DNA of 64,000 bases. Source: Flavobacteriaceae bacterium GF1. Lineage in GTDB: Bacteria; Bacteroidota; Bacteroidia; Flavobacteriales; Flavobacteriaceae. The notes beneath the pieces are model-generated. The model did no database searches. It was not told the DNA's origin and saw nothing but the letters and a program-made list of their open reading frames with translations. Shown piece by piece: positions 8,821-19,084 of the stretch. Numbering within the stretch: the first letter of the stretch is position 1; each line of letters opens with the position of its first letter. The DNA lies in the NCBI GenBank assembly GCA_009797885.1, contig WNKP01000007.1, positions 1 through 64,000 on the forward strand, given 5' to 3'. The position numbers were made by a program, and so were the translations under genes.

Positions 8821-10287
8821 TCAACCCCCTGTTACAGCCTGCCTTTTTTCCTCCTCTTCTTGCTCGCGGGACATATCCTCCAAGCTTCTCCCCTTGGTTT
8901 CCTTAACCAGTGATTTGACGAAGAAGTAAGCTACAAAACCAAACAGTGCATAAACGCCGTAGGAGAAACCGAGTCCTAAATAGTTCAACATAATGGGGAA
9001 GGTCATTGTTATGGCAAAGTTCGATCCCCATTGGGCGATACCGCAAACGGCCAAAGCCGCGCCCCTGTATTGATTTGGGAACATTTCTCCCAGCATCACC
9101 CACATTACCGGACCCCAGGAGGCCGCAAAAAAGGCGATGTAAGCATTAGCGGCCAATAAGGCATAGGTTCCATTATTTCCCTCTAAAATAAGGTTGTTGG
9201 CGCTATCCACGGTTGCCGTACCAAAAAGATAGGCAAGGACACCCAGCATTACGGCCTGACCAATGGAACCGACCAATAACAAAGGTTTTCTACCTACCTT
9301 ATCTATCAGGACTATGGCCACAAAAGTGAAAAATATATTGACACTTCCACTAATGACATTGGTCAGTAAAGCATCGGATTCCGCAAATCCTGCGGCTTGC
9401 CAAAGTGTGGCCCCATAATAAAAAATGACATTGATACCTGTAAGCTGTTGCAGTACGGCAATGCCGATGCCAATCCAAACCAATGGGTGGATTTTGCCGG
9501 TATACTTACTGATAATGTCGTTAAGTTTGGGGCGGCTGTCTTCCCGTACCGTAGATTTTATATCTGCTACCTTGGCGGCCGCTTGGGTGGCATTGCTGAT
9601 GGAGGCAAGCACTTTGGTCGCTTTTTCGGATTGGTTGGAAGCTACTAAATACCTAGGTGATTCAGGGATGAAAATCAGCACAAGAACAAATATGGCTGCT
9701 GGTAGTATTTCCGCCCAAAACATCCATGACCAGGTTTGAAATCCCCACCAGAGCTCAGCATCGGCACTACCGGAAGACCCCGCAAGTAAATAATTGCTCA
9801 TAAATGCCATAAAGAGCCCAATTACAATCATAAGTTGTTGTAATGTGGCCAGTCGGCCCCTTATTTTCGAAGGTGCAATTTCACTAATGTAAAGTGGTGC
9901 CAGTATACTGGCCGCACCTACGGCCAACCCACCAATCAATCGATAAATCACAAATTCCAATGAACCTTGGGAGATACCTGAACCCCATGCGCTAATGATA
10001 AAAAGCACACCTGCGGTCAACATCATGGGTTTTCTCCCGAACCGGTCAGCCAGTGTGCCGGCAAAAAATGCACCTACAACACATCCCAAAAGTACCGAGG
10101 CGACATTAAACCCCGTACCCGTTGCATCTGAGTTGAATGCCGACTGTAAGGCATCTACCGTACCGTTTATTACTCCACTGTCAAACCCAAATAAAAATCC
10201 GCCTATCGCGGCCACAAATGCCAGAAAGATGACCTTGGGTAAATTATAACTCTCCGTTGGAATGGATTCATGTTGTTGATCGCTCAT
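8821..10287 (-). CDS. Sugar porter family MFS transporter
   Basis: A 488-residue, 12-helix major facilitator. It carries the sugar porter signatures: GFLFGFDSGVINGT in helix 1, DRFGRKP in loop 2-3, the PESPRYL motif after helix 6, QQLTGINVIFYYG in helix 7, DKVGRKPLLL in loop 8-9, and a C-terminal VKETKGRSLEDM similar to the PETKG motif. These identify the proton-coupled or facilitative sugar/polyol uptake group; the exact sugar is not readable. It is divergently placed from the sugar isomerase/GMC oxidoreductase genes across a 292 bp gap, suggesting co-regulated uptake and oxidation of the same carbohydrate. Confidence 0.88.
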   Translation of the reverse strand: MSDQQHESIPTESYNLPKVIFLAFVAAIGGFLFGFDSGVINGTVDALQSAFNSDATGTGFNVASVLLGCVVGAFFAGTLADRFGRKPMMLTAGVLFIISAWGSGISQGSLEFVIYRLIGGLAVGAASILAPLYISEIAPSKIRGRLATLQQLMIVIGLFMAFMSNYLLAGSSGSADAELWWGFQTWSWMFWAEILPAAIFVLVLIFIPESPRYLVASNQSEKATKVLASISNATQAAAKVADIKSTVREDSRPKLNDIISKYTGKIHPLVWIGIGIAVLQQLTGINVIFYYGATLWQAAGFAESDALLTNVISGSVNIFFTFVAIVLIDKVGRKPLLLVGSIGQAVMLGVLAYLFGTATVDSANNLILEGNNGTYALLAANAYIAFFAASWGPVMWVMLGEMFPNQYRGAALAVCGIAQWGSNFAITMTFPIMLNYLGLGFSYGVYALFGFVAYFFVKSLVKETKGRSLEDMSREQEEEEKRQAVTGG

Positions 10288-10579
10288 TTTGTTTAGAAAT
10301 TAGTTGGTTGTTTTGTTGCCCACACTGGGCTTTTTTTGCCATTGAGCTATAGCTCGATTTTAATTTGCGGTAGTGAATATAATCGTTTATTTTACTATTA
10401 CCTAATCGCAGGAGAATCCAATCGTATTTTTATTTTGTCCCTATGTTGGGCGTGAAGGTTGGACTTTAAAGTGGCAAAAGTGGCGTAATCCCTAGATGAT
10501 CTTTAGTATTGGCTTTATGGTCGGAATTATTTTCTATCTTACAAAACCAATCGTTTTTGGAAGTTAACATTTCTGCCCA
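10288..10579. promoter_or_regulatory. 292 bp divergent intergenic region
   Basis: It separates the sugar porter (minus) from the TIM-barrel/GMC operon (plus) and must hold both promoters. It is AT-rich around 10320-10440 and 10510-10560, with TATCTTAC at 10534-10541 as a weak -7 candidate for the plus strand. No clear operator palindrome was seen. Confidence 0.4.
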
Positions 10580-11506
10580 ATGCGTGACGATACCAATCGC
10601 CGAAACTTTATCAAAAATACCGCTTTCCTGTCCCTGGGAAGTTTATTGCTCCCCAAAACTGTTTTAGGGTTTGATAAAATCAATACGACCAAAGTGAAGC
10701 TCTGTGGCCATCTTTGGGTCTATGCCAGCAATTATCCGCCCAATTGGGACTGCAGTCCTATATTGGAGCAGGTCTTTTCGGATATGTCCTACGCAGGTCT
10801 TTATGGCGTGGAACTGATGGAAGTGGTGTTGCGCCCAGATGACGCAGTTACCCGGATTTCGGAATATTCAAAAAAGCACGATATCAAGGTATCCGGCTCC
10901 TCGTATGGTGTTGGATTTCAAATGTGCGATAGGAAGCAACATCCAAAGATTTGGGAGGATATCCAATTGGTCGTCCCTAGATTGGCCGAGCTGGGTGGGG
11001 AGACTTTTGGTATTTCCGTTGGCGGTGTCGGTCGCAAGAAAACGGAATTGGAACTGGACGACCAAGCCGAACTGCTAAAGAAAATCATTGGGTTTTGCGA
11101 GGTATATGGTATTCAACCCAATCTCCATAACCATACCTACGAGGTAGAATACGATTTACATGACTTAAAGGGAACACTGGAAAGAATTCCGGAAGCTAAG
11201 TTAGGTCCGGATATCAATTGGTTGATCAGGGCCGGGGTTGATCCAGTTGAATTCATCCAAACCTATGGCGATAAATTCGTGTACTTGCACATTAGGGACC
11301 AGTACGATAATGGCGAATGGACCGAATATGTTGGACAGGGCACCACTGATTTCAATGCCATAGGAAAGGTTTTGAAGGCCAAGGGATTCCATGGAATGGC
11401 GGGAATAGAACTGGCTTTTCCAAACGGTTTTGAGCCTGAATTTCCCTTAAAGGAAGATTGGAAAAAGAGTCGGGAGTATGTACAACGGATTTTTAATTGG
11501 AGCTAG
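10580..11506 (+). CDS. Sugar phosphate isomerase/epimerase-like TIM-barrel protein with Tat-like signal
   Basis: 308 residues. The N-terminus NRRNFIKNTAFLSLGSLLLP is a twin-arginine-type export signal, as is common for exported Bacteroidota members of this AP-endonuclease-2 (xylose isomerase-like) superfamily. Barrel landmarks include YAGLYGVELMEV, NLHNHTYEVEYD, GPDINWLIRAGVDP, FVYLHIRDQ and MAGIELAF; the His, Asp and Glu residues in these strands are the usual metal ligands. It is the first gene of a three-gene set with a GMC oxidoreductase and its small subunit. This points to periplasmic handling of an oxidised sugar, for example a 3-keto sugar. That role is inference from context. Confidence 0.8.
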   Translation: MRDDTNRRNFIKNTAFLSLGSLLLPKTVLGFDKINTTKVKLCGHLWVYASNYPPNWDCSPILEQVFSDMSYAGLYGVELMEVVLRPDDAVTRISEYSKKHDIKVSGSSYGVGFQMCDRKQHPKIWEDIQLVVPRLAELGGETFGISVGGVGRKKTELELDDQAELLKKIIGFCEVYGIQPNLHNHTYEVEYDLHDLKGTLERIPEAKLGPDINWLIRAGVDPVEFIQTYGDKFVYLHIRDQYDNGEWTEYVGQGTTDFNAIGKVLKAKGFHGMAGIELAFPNGFEPEFPLKEDWKKSREYVQRIFNWS

Positions 11507-11535
11507 GGCCCATCTTATAGGAGTTGATAAAAACT

Positions 11536-13248
11536 ATGAAATACAGTTCGCTAAAAGTCAATGCAAAGGGAAAAGAACAACATACTTATGATGCCATTGT
11601 TATTGGTTCGGGAATAAGCGGAGGTTGGGCGGCCAAGGAATTGTGTGAAAAAGGATTAAAAACACTGGTTTTGGAACGCGGTAGGATGGTAGAACACCGA
11701 AAGGATTATCCTACAGCTACAAAACACATTTGGGAATTGCCCTATCGGAATCGATTGACCCAGGAACAAATCAGCGAAAATCCCATTTTAAGTCGATGTT
11801 ACGCCTATGAACAAGCGACCGAGCATTTTTTTGTAAAGGACAAGGAGCATCCCTACATTCAGAAGAAGCCGTTTGATTGGATCAGGGGATATCAGGTAGG
11901 TGGAAAGTCCCTGCTTTGGGCACGTTGGACGCAACGATGGAGCGATTTGGATTTTGAGGCCAATGCCAGGGAAGGGGTCGCTATTGATTGGCCAATTCGG
12001 TACCGGGATATTGCGCCTTGGTACAGTTATGTGGAAAGATTTGCCGGAATTAGCGGTAATAGGGATGGATTACCCCAAATTCCGGACGGGGAGTTTTTGC
12101 CCCCCATGGAAATGAACTGTGCGGAGGTTTATTTTAGGGATCAATTAAAGACCCATTATAAGGACCGCCATCTGGTCATTTCCAGAACGGCGAACCTCAC
12201 CCGCCCCCATTTGGGAAGGGGCCCGTGCCAGCATCGGGATCTGTGTTATAGGGGCTGTCCTTTTGGAGGATATTTTAGCAGTAATTCAGCTACGCTTCCT
12301 GCGGCTGAAAAAACGGGAAACCTAACCATTCGTCCCTTTTCTGTGGTACATTCCATCATTTATGATGAACGCACCCAAAAAGCAAAAGGGGTGCGCGTTA
12401 TCGATACCAACACCAAGGAAACCATGGAATTCTTTTCCAAAATAGTTTTCTTGAATGCAGCCACCTTGAATTCCACCTTGGTATTGATGAATTCCAAATC
12501 ATCGCGTTTTCCCAATGGTCTGGGAAATGATAGTGGGGAATTGGGCCACAATTTAATGGACCACAACTATAACGCTAGGGTAGAAGCCACCTTGGAAGGT
12601 TTTGAGGATAAATCCCCCTTTGGTAAGCGCCCAACGGGAACCTACCTGCCCCGGTTTAGGAATTTTGGTCAGGATAGGCAATCCAATTTCTCCAGGGGTT
12701 ATGCCTATTCCGTTGGGGGTTCAAGGAGTTCGGGATCGGAACGGGGCGAGTCCATGATTGGAACCGAACTGAAAAAGGACTTAACAAGCCTGGGACCATG
12801 GAAGATAGAGATGACAGGGATGGGAGAATGTCTTCCCTATCATGAAAATAAGGTAAGCTTAAGCAAAACCGAAAAAGACGATTGGGATATGCCGCTGTTG
12901 GAGATTGACGCGGAGTACAAAACCAATGAATTGAACATGCAAAAGGATATGGTGGACTCGGCCATTGAGATGTTACAAAAGGCAAATTTGAAGAATATCG
13001 AAGAGGTCCCTATGAACCGAAATTTTGGATTGAACATCCATGAAATGGGTACGGCGAGGATGGGTAAAGACCCAAAAACATCCATTTTGAACCCTTATAA
13101 TCAGGTATGGGGCTGTGAGAATGTATTTGTAACGGATGGTTCCTGTATGACCTCCAGTGCCTGTCAAAACCCATCATTGACCTATATGGCCATTACGGCA
13201 AGGGCCGCGGACCATGCTATAAAGGAATTGAAAAAACAAAACCTATGA
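11536..13248 (+). CDS. GMC family FAD-dependent oxidoreductase (gluconate/glucoside dehydrogenase large subunit-like)
   Basis: About 570 residues. The N-terminal Rossmann fold is AIVIGSGISGGWAAKELCEKG, ending in LVLERG. The GMC signature region includes GGKSLLWARWTQRW, and a cysteine-rich insert reads GPCQHRDLCYRGCPFGGY. The C-terminal catalytic region is NIHEMGTARMG and DGSCMTSSACQNPSLTYMAITARAADH. It is flavin-dependent and oxidises sugar or alcohol hydroxyls. The ATG at 11536 is preferred over a TTG at 11524. Its stop overlaps the start of the gluconate-2-dehydrogenase subunit-3-like gene by 4 bp (ATGA), indicating translational coupling and a heterodimer. No heme subunit is seen in the window. 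Confidence 0.88.
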   Translation: MKYSSLKVNAKGKEQHTYDAIVIGSGISGGWAAKELCEKGLKTLVLERGRMVEHRKDYPTATKHIWELPYRNRLTQEQISENPILSRCYAYEQATEHFFVKDKEHPYIQKKPFDWIRGYQVGGKSLLWARWTQRWSDLDFEANAREGVAIDWPIRYRDIAPWYSYVERFAGISGNRDGLPQIPDGEFLPPMEMNCAEVYFRDQLKTHYKDRHLVISRTANLTRPHLGRGPCQHRDLCYRGCPFGGYFSSNSATLPAAEKTGNLTIRPFSVVHSIIYDERTQKAKGVRVIDTNTKETMEFFSKIVFLNAATLNSTLVLMNSKSSRFPNGLGNDSGELGHNLMDHNYNARVEATLEGFEDKSPFGKRPTGTYLPRFRNFGQDRQSNFSRGYAYSVGGSRSSGSERGESMIGTELKKDLTSLGPWKIEMTGMGECLPYHENKVSLSKTEKDDWDMPLLEIDAEYKTNELNMQKDMVDSAIEMLQKANLKNIEEVPMNRNFGLNIHEMGTARMGKDPKTSILNPYNQVWGCENVFVTDGSCMTSSACQNPSLTYMAITARAADHAIKELKKQNL

Positions 13249-13829
13249 CCACCATGGATAGAAAAGGTTTTTTACAGCAGTTGACGTTCTTGGGTGGATG
13301 CACTTTGATGGCACCTACCGTTTTATTGCAATCCTGTAAGGTGGAACCAAGGATTTGGAGCAGCCTGTCCGCTAAGGATATCGCACTGTTGGATGAATTG
13401 GGGGAAACCATTTTGCCAAAGACCGAGGGGCAACCTGGAGCCAGGGAAATGGAAATAGGCAAGTATGTGGTTGAGGTGGTCAATGCCTGTTTGTCCCCCG
13501 AAGATCAGGACACCTTCCTCTATGGTCTGACTTCCATTGATGCCAACAGTATTGCCGATTTTGGAAAACCCTTTGAGGATTTGGGCCAAGAAGATCGGTA
13601 TGGCATACTAAAGGCCTTACAGGATGAAGCGGTCGCCTTTAACGAACAACAGCAAGGGAAACTTGAACCGGAAATCCATTATTTCTCCCTGTTAAAAGAA
13701 TTGGTGGTTACAGGCTATTTCACCTCAAAAAAGGTAATGACCGAAGTATTCGACTACCATCCCGTTCCAGGTAAGTATGAAGGATGCGTGGATTTTGATG
13801 TCGCGAAAGACAAACCGTATAAAGGGTAG
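13245..13829 (+). CDS. Gluconate 2-dehydrogenase subunit 3 family protein
   Basis: 194 residues. The N-terminus (MDRKGFLQQLTFLGGCTLMAPTVLLQSC) is a Tat-like signal, which would carry the folded FAD partner across the membrane. The body matches the small-subunit family: LSAKDIALLDELGETILPKTEGQPGARE, then helical segments, and a late HYFSLLKELVVTGYFTSK plus YHPVPGKYEGC. It overlaps the GMC gene by 4 bp. Subunits of this family act with the large flavoprotein in membrane sugar dehydrogenases. The twin-Arg consensus is reduced to RK. Confidence 0.85.
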   Translation: MTTMDRKGFLQQLTFLGGCTLMAPTVLLQSCKVEPRIWSSLSAKDIALLDELGETILPKTEGQPGAREMEIGKYVVEVVNACLSPEDQDTFLYGLTSIDANSIADFGKPFEDLGQEDRYGILKALQDEAVAFNEQQQGKLEPEIHYFSLLKELVVTGYFTSKKVMTEVFDYHPVPGKYEGCVDFDVAKDKPYKG

Positions 13830-13953
13830 TGGTGTCATGAATTTGGTAATTGTCCACAGGGGCTCTCTACAGGTTTCCAGGTGTTTTCAATACATGGGGA
13901 GCCAGTAGGTTGAATATCCAATCCATTCCAACCCTTTCCCATATAATGAGGCA

Positions 13954-14712
13954 TTACTTACACGATTCTTTGTTGCTAAAATTGGCAGCAAGCGCTACTG
14001 CGTCATTCTCCATAATGGTTTCCTGGTGCAGCAATATTCTATCTATGGCATGGAAATCGGATCGCGCAGCAACCTCCAGTAGGTAGGTTCCCGCAGTTTC
14101 AAAGCTAACGTAGATATCATGTGCATCGTGATCGGAAGTTCTGGCCTGCCATTTAAACGCATTGTCATCCCCGCTTCGGTAAATCTTGAACCATCCATCC
14201 TTTGAAGCACCGTTGGGATTTGGCTGCTTACCGGAACCGTTCGGATAGACCACACTACCATCGTTTTTCATTCCAAAAAAGTCATCGGCATCCGGGAACC
14301 TTAACCAGGAATCGTTGTGCTCAGTTCCATTGTCCCCCTTTCTATACGAAGACTTCCAATTAAATCGGTAAACTCCGGTATTGGAAATTCGTATGGGAAA
14401 AGTAACCATGCCATTACCGGGATCACCCATACTTGGAGTACCTTCCCATTGCATATATCCGTCCCCGGAAACATCGGAAACATCATTTTTCAAAACCCAG
14501 CCCCGGGGAAATTCATTGTTCTCAAATTCGATGGAAACGATACCATTGCTTTCCTCAAAAACAAATCCAATGGATGCTGGGCAATTGTCCCCAGTATCGG
14601 ATTCTTGTCCAGAATTGTTGTCAACCAATGGATCTTCCACGGTGTTTTCCTCGCTACTACAGGATAGTAGTAACAAAATAAGGGTAAAGGGTAGTAGGTA
14701 CGCGGTTCGCAT
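13954..14712 (-). CDS. Secreted lipoprotein, predicted beta-sandwich (carbohydrate-binding-like)
   Basis: 252 residues with a lipoprotein signal (LPFTLILLLLSCSSEEN, lipid-accepting Cys17), followed by an acidic low-complexity linker. The remainder is rich in aromatic and Gly/Asp turns typical of a jelly-roll (MQWEGTPSMGDPGNG, TFPIRISNTGVYRFNWKSSYRKG, WLRFPDADDFFGMK, AGTYLLEVAARSDFHAIDRILLH). This resembles the C-terminal modules of polysaccharide-active enzymes that describe 'outline' residues around a sugar, but I do not recognise a named family. It converges on the sugar dehydrogenase operon. Confidence 0.6.
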   Translation of the reverse strand: MRTAYLLPFTLILLLLSCSSEENTVEDPLVDNNSGQESDTGDNCPASIGFVFEESNGIVSIEFENNEFPRGWVLKNDVSDVSGDGYMQWEGTPSMGDPGNGMVTFPIRISNTGVYRFNWKSSYRKGDNGTEHNDSWLRFPDADDFFGMKNDGSVVYPNGSGKQPNPNGASKDGWFKIYRSGDDNAFKWQARTSDHDAHDIYVSFETAGTYLLEVAARSDFHAIDRILLHQETIMENDAVALAANFSNKESCK

Positions 14713-15008
14713 GGGACTGGGGTTTATGCTGGCAACGCTGATGGGGAATGTATATTGCCCGGAAGGTTGAACATTCGATAAAAATCAAACTAGTTGTGCA
14801 TTTGGTCCGGAAATGTGGTGTTCCGAAGTAGGATTCAAACAAAATACCCCTAATGATCAAAAGATTGACAGGATATACCTGCCCACCATTTTGTTGGGTA
14901 AATTATAGCCTCTGTTGACGTGTTTTTTAATCAAACCCTGCGCTGAAGAATTCCCCAGATATCAAAGTCCTTGGCTTTTTTTAACTTTAGGAGTCTTTCT
15001 CTTGGCTC
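14713..15008. other. 296 bp intergenic region without a recognised gene
   Basis: It lies between the start of the lipoprotein gene (minus) and the start of the Reg_prop sensor gene (plus), so it should hold two divergent promoters. A poly-T tract followed by TAACTTTA at about 14977-14990 is a possible -7 region for the sensor. No repeats or RNA structure were noticed. Confidence 0.4.
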
Positions 15009-17924
15009 ATGCGGTTCAAAATCTTCATTCTTATTTTCTCCTTGGCCATATATTCCGTTTATGCGCAAAAGTTTAAATACGCCTATTATCATGGGGAGGA
15101 GGTGCCGTTTCAAAGTGTAAACCATGTTGTTCAGGATGGTAAGGGATTTGTGTGGTTGGCCACCGATCAAGGTTTGTATCGATTTGATGGCCATACCTTT
15201 GATGACTATAACACCACTTTGAGAAGCAAAACAATCAGGAATTTTGTTTCGTGGGATGAAAATACCCTATTCTTTACCAACGATACTGGAATCCATAGTA
15301 TTACCAATACCAATGGACGGCCGCAAATACGCTCGTTTGATATAAATGCCAGTTTACACTACCCCACGACCCTGTTTAAGGATAGCCGAAAAAGATTGTG
15401 GACGGGACAAATGGATGGTTCCATACTGCTGTTTTCCGGTGCTATGGATACTATGGACAGATTTGACCTCATATCCGGGGAAAAAGTGTCCAAAGTGGTC
15501 TTTGGAGAAGACCCGTTCCATACCATATGGGTGTTGGTTCCCGAACATGGATTGTTCTATTTTGACGAAACGACACAAAAATTTCAGGCCGTTAAAAACT
15601 ATGAATCAGGTAATGACTTCCTTATCACAGGGAATACCATTTGGTTGGTAGGCGAGCGGTTGGAAAGATTAGAGGTTACCCGCGATCATACGATTACCAA
15701 TAAGCAACTGTTTTTTTCGGACAGGAAATTCCGGAACATCACCATGAATGGGCATGGGACGCTGTTTTTAAATTCGGAATCTACCCTATACACACTTCAA
15801 ACCCAAGAAAACAAGGCGCAATTGTCCAAGGTCTTTGGCGCCAATGACCCGCACCGTGTGGAAAATCTCTCTTTTGGAACCATAAACCATTTGCAGTTTA
15901 CCGAAAGTGAAGCTGGAATTGATGATGTCATTTGGGTATGTACCGATAAGGGCCTTACCCTATTGTGGTCCAGTTTTTTTCAAAGTGTGTCCGGTCTGGG
16001 CCATGATAATATTAGGGCCATGAATTCGACCCCGGAAGGACCGGTTTTAATATCCCAGGGTACGGTTTCCAGGATTTATGGGAAGGGTATGGCAAAGGGG
16101 TATGAGAAAGTTGATGACCTTAATGATATTGTGGGGATTGGATCCATAGAGGATAAGGTTTGGTATGGTTCAGCCGAGGGGATGATATTTCAATATCAGG
16201 ATAACGAATTGAAAAGGACCTATGATTTAAGTCAACGTGGGAGCGGAGTCTTCTTTATTTATGCGGACCACAATGACAATCTATGGGTCTGTCAGGCGCC
16301 CTCCGATAGGCCCGTAGTTGGAGCCGCACGTATCGATTCAAAAGGTAATTTTAGTGAATATGGCAGGGATAAGGGTTTTGACAATCGAATCCTGGTGATG
16401 CGGGAAGGTGGGAAAAACGAATTGTACGCGGCAGGCATTGGCACGGACTCTTATCTGTATAAATACGACCCATCATCAGATCGATTTCAAAACAAGAGTC
16501 TTCCCTTTCCATTTAAGGTCAGCGGTAATTTTGAAGTGCATGATATGGCCGTGGACCGTTTGGGTATTGTATGGCTCGCTACTACCGATGGACTGTTAAA
16601 GTATGACACGGAAACCATACGAAAAGTTGATCTTGGGGGATTCACCTATAACGAGGTGAGATCCATTACCGCCATGCCCGATGGTGCGCTTTGGCTGGCT
16701 ACGGATACCAATGGACTTATTCATTTGGATGGGGAGGGCAACTATGTGGTTTTTGATGAGGTCAGTGGCACGCCGTCCAAGATTTCTTCATACCGTTGTA
16801 TGGTGCTTTTTGATAATTCACAACTCTGGGTAGGCACTCCCGAGGGGGTTGTGTATTCCTCGCAGGTCCATCCAAGGCCCCATCAAACCAAAACTCCGGT
16901 CTTAAAAAAGGTGGTGGTGGATAATGTGGAAATCGAAAAAAACACATCAATTCAACTAAAAGAAACACAAAAAACCACCCTTTCCATGGCAACACTCACT
17001 TTCCCAAGTGAGGATGTTAGGTACCAATACAAAATTTTTGAAAACAGTTTGTCAAAGGAAGACGTTGAAGATATTGAATGGAGGGCAACCCATACCACGG
17101 AATTTGCATTGGAAGGACTCAATGGCGGGAGTTATACCTTATGGGTACGAGGTCAAAAATCCGGGGGGTTTCAATGGAGTGCACCTTTGTCCATTCCCGT
17201 TGCGGTAGCTCCAAAATGGTATCGTACGTGGTGGGGGATAGGCTTGCAGGTTGCTTTGGGATTTTATTTCTTTTGGTTCTTTGCAAGGCGCTGGGTACTC
17301 AAAAAAATAGGGGGATTGCAAGCTTCCTTGTCGCAAAAACAAAAAGAGCTGGAAGAAATGGAGGCTGAACTGGTCGTTAAGAGCAGTGCCCTGCAACGGA
17401 AAAAGAAAGAGTTGAAAAGTGCTGGAGTGAACAGTTATTTGTTGCACAGATTGATCAGACAGATTCCCAAAGATCCACATTGGAACGTCATATTGCCGAT
17501 TCTAAGCAAACTGGTGGAGCTGCCCACCCGAATGGATTTGTTCGAAATCGGGTATAAAAAAGGGGAAGTGATTGAGTACAAAGGATACCAACGGGGAAAT
17601 CCGGATATGGTGACAAGGGAAGAAGCATTTGATGAAAAGAACAATTTGCCCAGTTATGTACTGGTTACCGATAAATCCCTTATGATCAATGATTGTGACA
17701 AAGAAGTGCGCCATTATATAAGCCAACACGATAGCCATGGGTATTTTTCACGGTTGTATGTGCCTTTTGAACAAAAAAAGGGCAGCAACCTGGTTTTTTG
17801 TGTCTATTCCAAGGAAAAAAATGTGTTTTCACAGCAGACCGTAGCTTTGCTGGGGATTCTGGTTCGGTTTTTAGCCCTGAATGTGGTGGATGAACTGCAA
17901 TACTATGACAAAAATGTATCGTAA
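15009..17924 (+). CDS. Reg_prop/Y_Y_Y sensor protein ending in a GAF-like domain, without a kinase
   Basis: 971 residues. A signal peptide ([15 protein letters not shown]) precedes about 14 Reg_prop propeller repeats forming two beta-propellers ([58 protein letters not shown]). Then come a Y_Y_Y domain (about 630-735), one TM helix ([17 protein letters not shown], about 745), a Lys/Glu coiled coil, and a C-terminal alpha/beta segment of about 160 residues that reads like GAF. In hybrid two-component systems this periplasmic architecture feeds a histidine kinase and response regulator. Here no H-box, N-box or HTH is present. The next gene overlaps its 3' end, so output may go through that channel or a separate protein. 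Confidence 0.8.
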   Translation: MRFKIFILIFSLAIYSVYAQKFKYAYYHGEEVPFQSVNHVVQDGKGFVWLATDQGLYRFDGHTFDDYNTTLRSKTIRNFVSWDENTLFFTNDTGIHSITNTNGRPQIRSFDINASLHYPTTLFKDSRKRLWTGQMDGSILLFSGAMDTMDRFDLISGEKVSKVVFGEDPFHTIWVLVPEHGLFYFDETTQKFQAVKNYESGNDFLITGNTIWLVGERLERLEVTRDHTITNKQLFFSDRKFRNITMNGHGTLFLNSESTLYTLQTQENKAQLSKVFGANDPHRVENLSFGTINHLQFTESEAGIDDVIWVCTDKGLTLLWSSFFQSVSGLGHDNIRAMNSTPEGPVLISQGTVSRIYGKGMAKGYEKVDDLNDIVGIGSIEDKVWYGSAEGMIFQYQDNELKRTYDLSQRGSGVFFIYADHNDNLWVCQAPSDRPVVGAARIDSKGNFSEYGRDKGFDNRILVMREGGKNELYAAGIGTDSYLYKYDPSSDRFQNKSLPFPFKVSGNFEVHDMAVDRLGIVWLATTDGLLKYDTETIRKVDLGGFTYNEVRSITAMPDGALWLATDTNGLIHLDGEGNYVVFDEVSGTPSKISSYRCMVLFDNSQLWVGTPEGVVYSSQVHPRPHQTKTPVLKKVVVDNVEIEKNTSIQLKETQKTTLSMATLTFPSEDVRYQYKIFENSLSKEDVEDIEWRATHTTEFALEGLNGGSYTLWVRGQKSGGFQWSAPLSIPVAVAPKWYRTWWGIGLQVALGFYFFWFFARRWVLKKIGGLQASLSQKQKELEEMEAELVVKSSALQRKKKELKSAGVNSYLLHRLIRQIPKDPHWNVILPILSKLVELPTRMDLFEIGYKKGEVIEYKGYQRGNPDMVTREEAFDEKNNLPSYVLVTDKSLMINDCDKEVRHYISQHDSHGYFSRLYVPFEQKKGSNLVFCVYSKEKNVFSQQTVALLGILVRFLALNVVDELQYYDKNVS

Positions 17925-18984
17925 CATAGTTCTTTTGGTATCCCTCCTGTTGGTGGATTTGGGTCTCGCCCAAACACCACAGGATGCCTTACGGATTGGA
18001 ATCTACATCGATCCCCCTTTTGTGGTGAAGGGTTCTGAGGGGTATACGGGAGTGTCCATTGATCTTTGGGAGCGCATTGTATCCGAAATGGAGGTTCCCT
18101 ACGAATACGTGGAACATAGTGATGCCATAAGCATTGTCCGCTCGTTGGACTATGAGGAGTTGGACATTGCCATTAACCCGCTAAGCAATAGTCCGAGTAG
18201 GGTTGAGCGGTTTCAGGTGAGTCAGCCCTTCTATGTTTCCAGTTTGGGCGTTTCCACGACCGTAAACAGTCAAAGTCAGTTTCAAATTTTCATCAACAAC
18301 TTTTTTTCCCGTGATTTTTTGAATATCGTACTGCTCCTGCTGGTCATTTTGCTCACCTTTGGTACCATTCTATGGTTTGTGGAACGCAAGGCAAATAAAT
18401 ACCAGTTTAGACCAGGTGTAAAGGGACTTTTCGATGGCCTTTGGTGGGCTGCGGTAACCATGACCACGGTGGGTTATGGCGATAAGGCACCCAAAACGCA
18501 TTTGGGAAAAACGATTGCCATTGTGTGGATGTTTACGGCCATCATCATCATTTCCGGATTTACGGCGACCATTGCCTCAACCTTAACGGTAAATACGCTG
18601 GAGGCGGACATCAATGGTTTGGAAGACCTTCAAAATATTCCGGATATAGGTGTTGTGGGCGCTTCGGACGCGGAACTTTTTTTACAAAAACACGGGTTGC
18701 AACCTGCCGAGGTATACAGAACGCCATTACAGGCCCTAAGGGCCTTATCACGGAGGAAAATTGAGGTTTTGGTTTCCGATAGGACCACCACGGAATATTT
18801 GATACAGACCAATGATATGCAGGATAATATACGGTCCCTACCGTTTACGTTTCAAAAACAGTATCGCAGTTTTATCATGGCGAAGAACCAACCTTACTTT
18901 AATGAGGTCAACAAACAGTTGATCACGCAAATTCAATCGGTATCCTGGGAAGAAGTATTAAAGAAATATGGGTTGGACGAGTAA
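17905..18984 (+). CDS. GluR0-like ligand-gated potassium channel (SBP_bac_3 fused to K+ pore)
   Basis: About 359 residues from the ATG at 17905 (alternatives 17881 and 17914), overlapping the sensor gene's stop by 20 bp. Order: signal peptide ending LGLAQ; first lobe of a solute-binding domain ([25 protein letters not shown] with the probable carboxylate-binding Arg99); TM1 (about 140-158); re-entrant pore with selectivity filter TTVGYGD (187-193); TM2 (202-226); second lobe ([26 protein letters not shown]). This S1-TM-P-TM-S2 layout is that of prokaryotic ionotropic glutamate receptors, which are K+ selective and amino-acid gated. The ligand here is unknown. Coupling to the upstream sensor suggests a shared stimulus response. 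Confidence 0.9.
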   Translation: MTKMYRNIVLLVSLLLVDLGLAQTPQDALRIGIYIDPPFVVKGSEGYTGVSIDLWERIVSEMEVPYEYVEHSDAISIVRSLDYEELDIAINPLSNSPSRVERFQVSQPFYVSSLGVSTTVNSQSQFQIFINNFFSRDFLNIVLLLLVILLTFGTILWFVERKANKYQFRPGVKGLFDGLWWAAVTMTTVGYGDKAPKTHLGKTIAIVWMFTAIIIISGFTATIASTLTVNTLEADINGLEDLQNIPDIGVVGASDAELFLQKHGLQPAEVYRTPLQALRALSRRKIEVLVSDRTTTEYLIQTNDMQDNIRSLPFTFQKQYRSFIMAKNQPYFNEVNKQLITQIQSVSWEEVLKKYGLDE

Positions 18985-19020
18985 ATGACCATATGGAAAT
19001 GAGATAAGATGTTATTTGTT

Positions 19021-19062
19021 CAACAATGATATGGGTTTTGATAGGACACATTGTTATATGCC
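19021..19062 (-). repeat. Short attC-like element, distal end of cassette array
   Basis: AACAATG (19022-19028) pairs with CATTGTT (19049-19055). The outer box GTTATATGCC (19053-19062) matches GGCACACAAC (19788-19797) on the other side of the CPBP gene at 8 of 10 positions. This is the last recognisable element before ordinary plus-strand genes. Confidence 0.45.
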
Positions 19063-19084
19063 ATTTTTAGGATATTTGATATTC

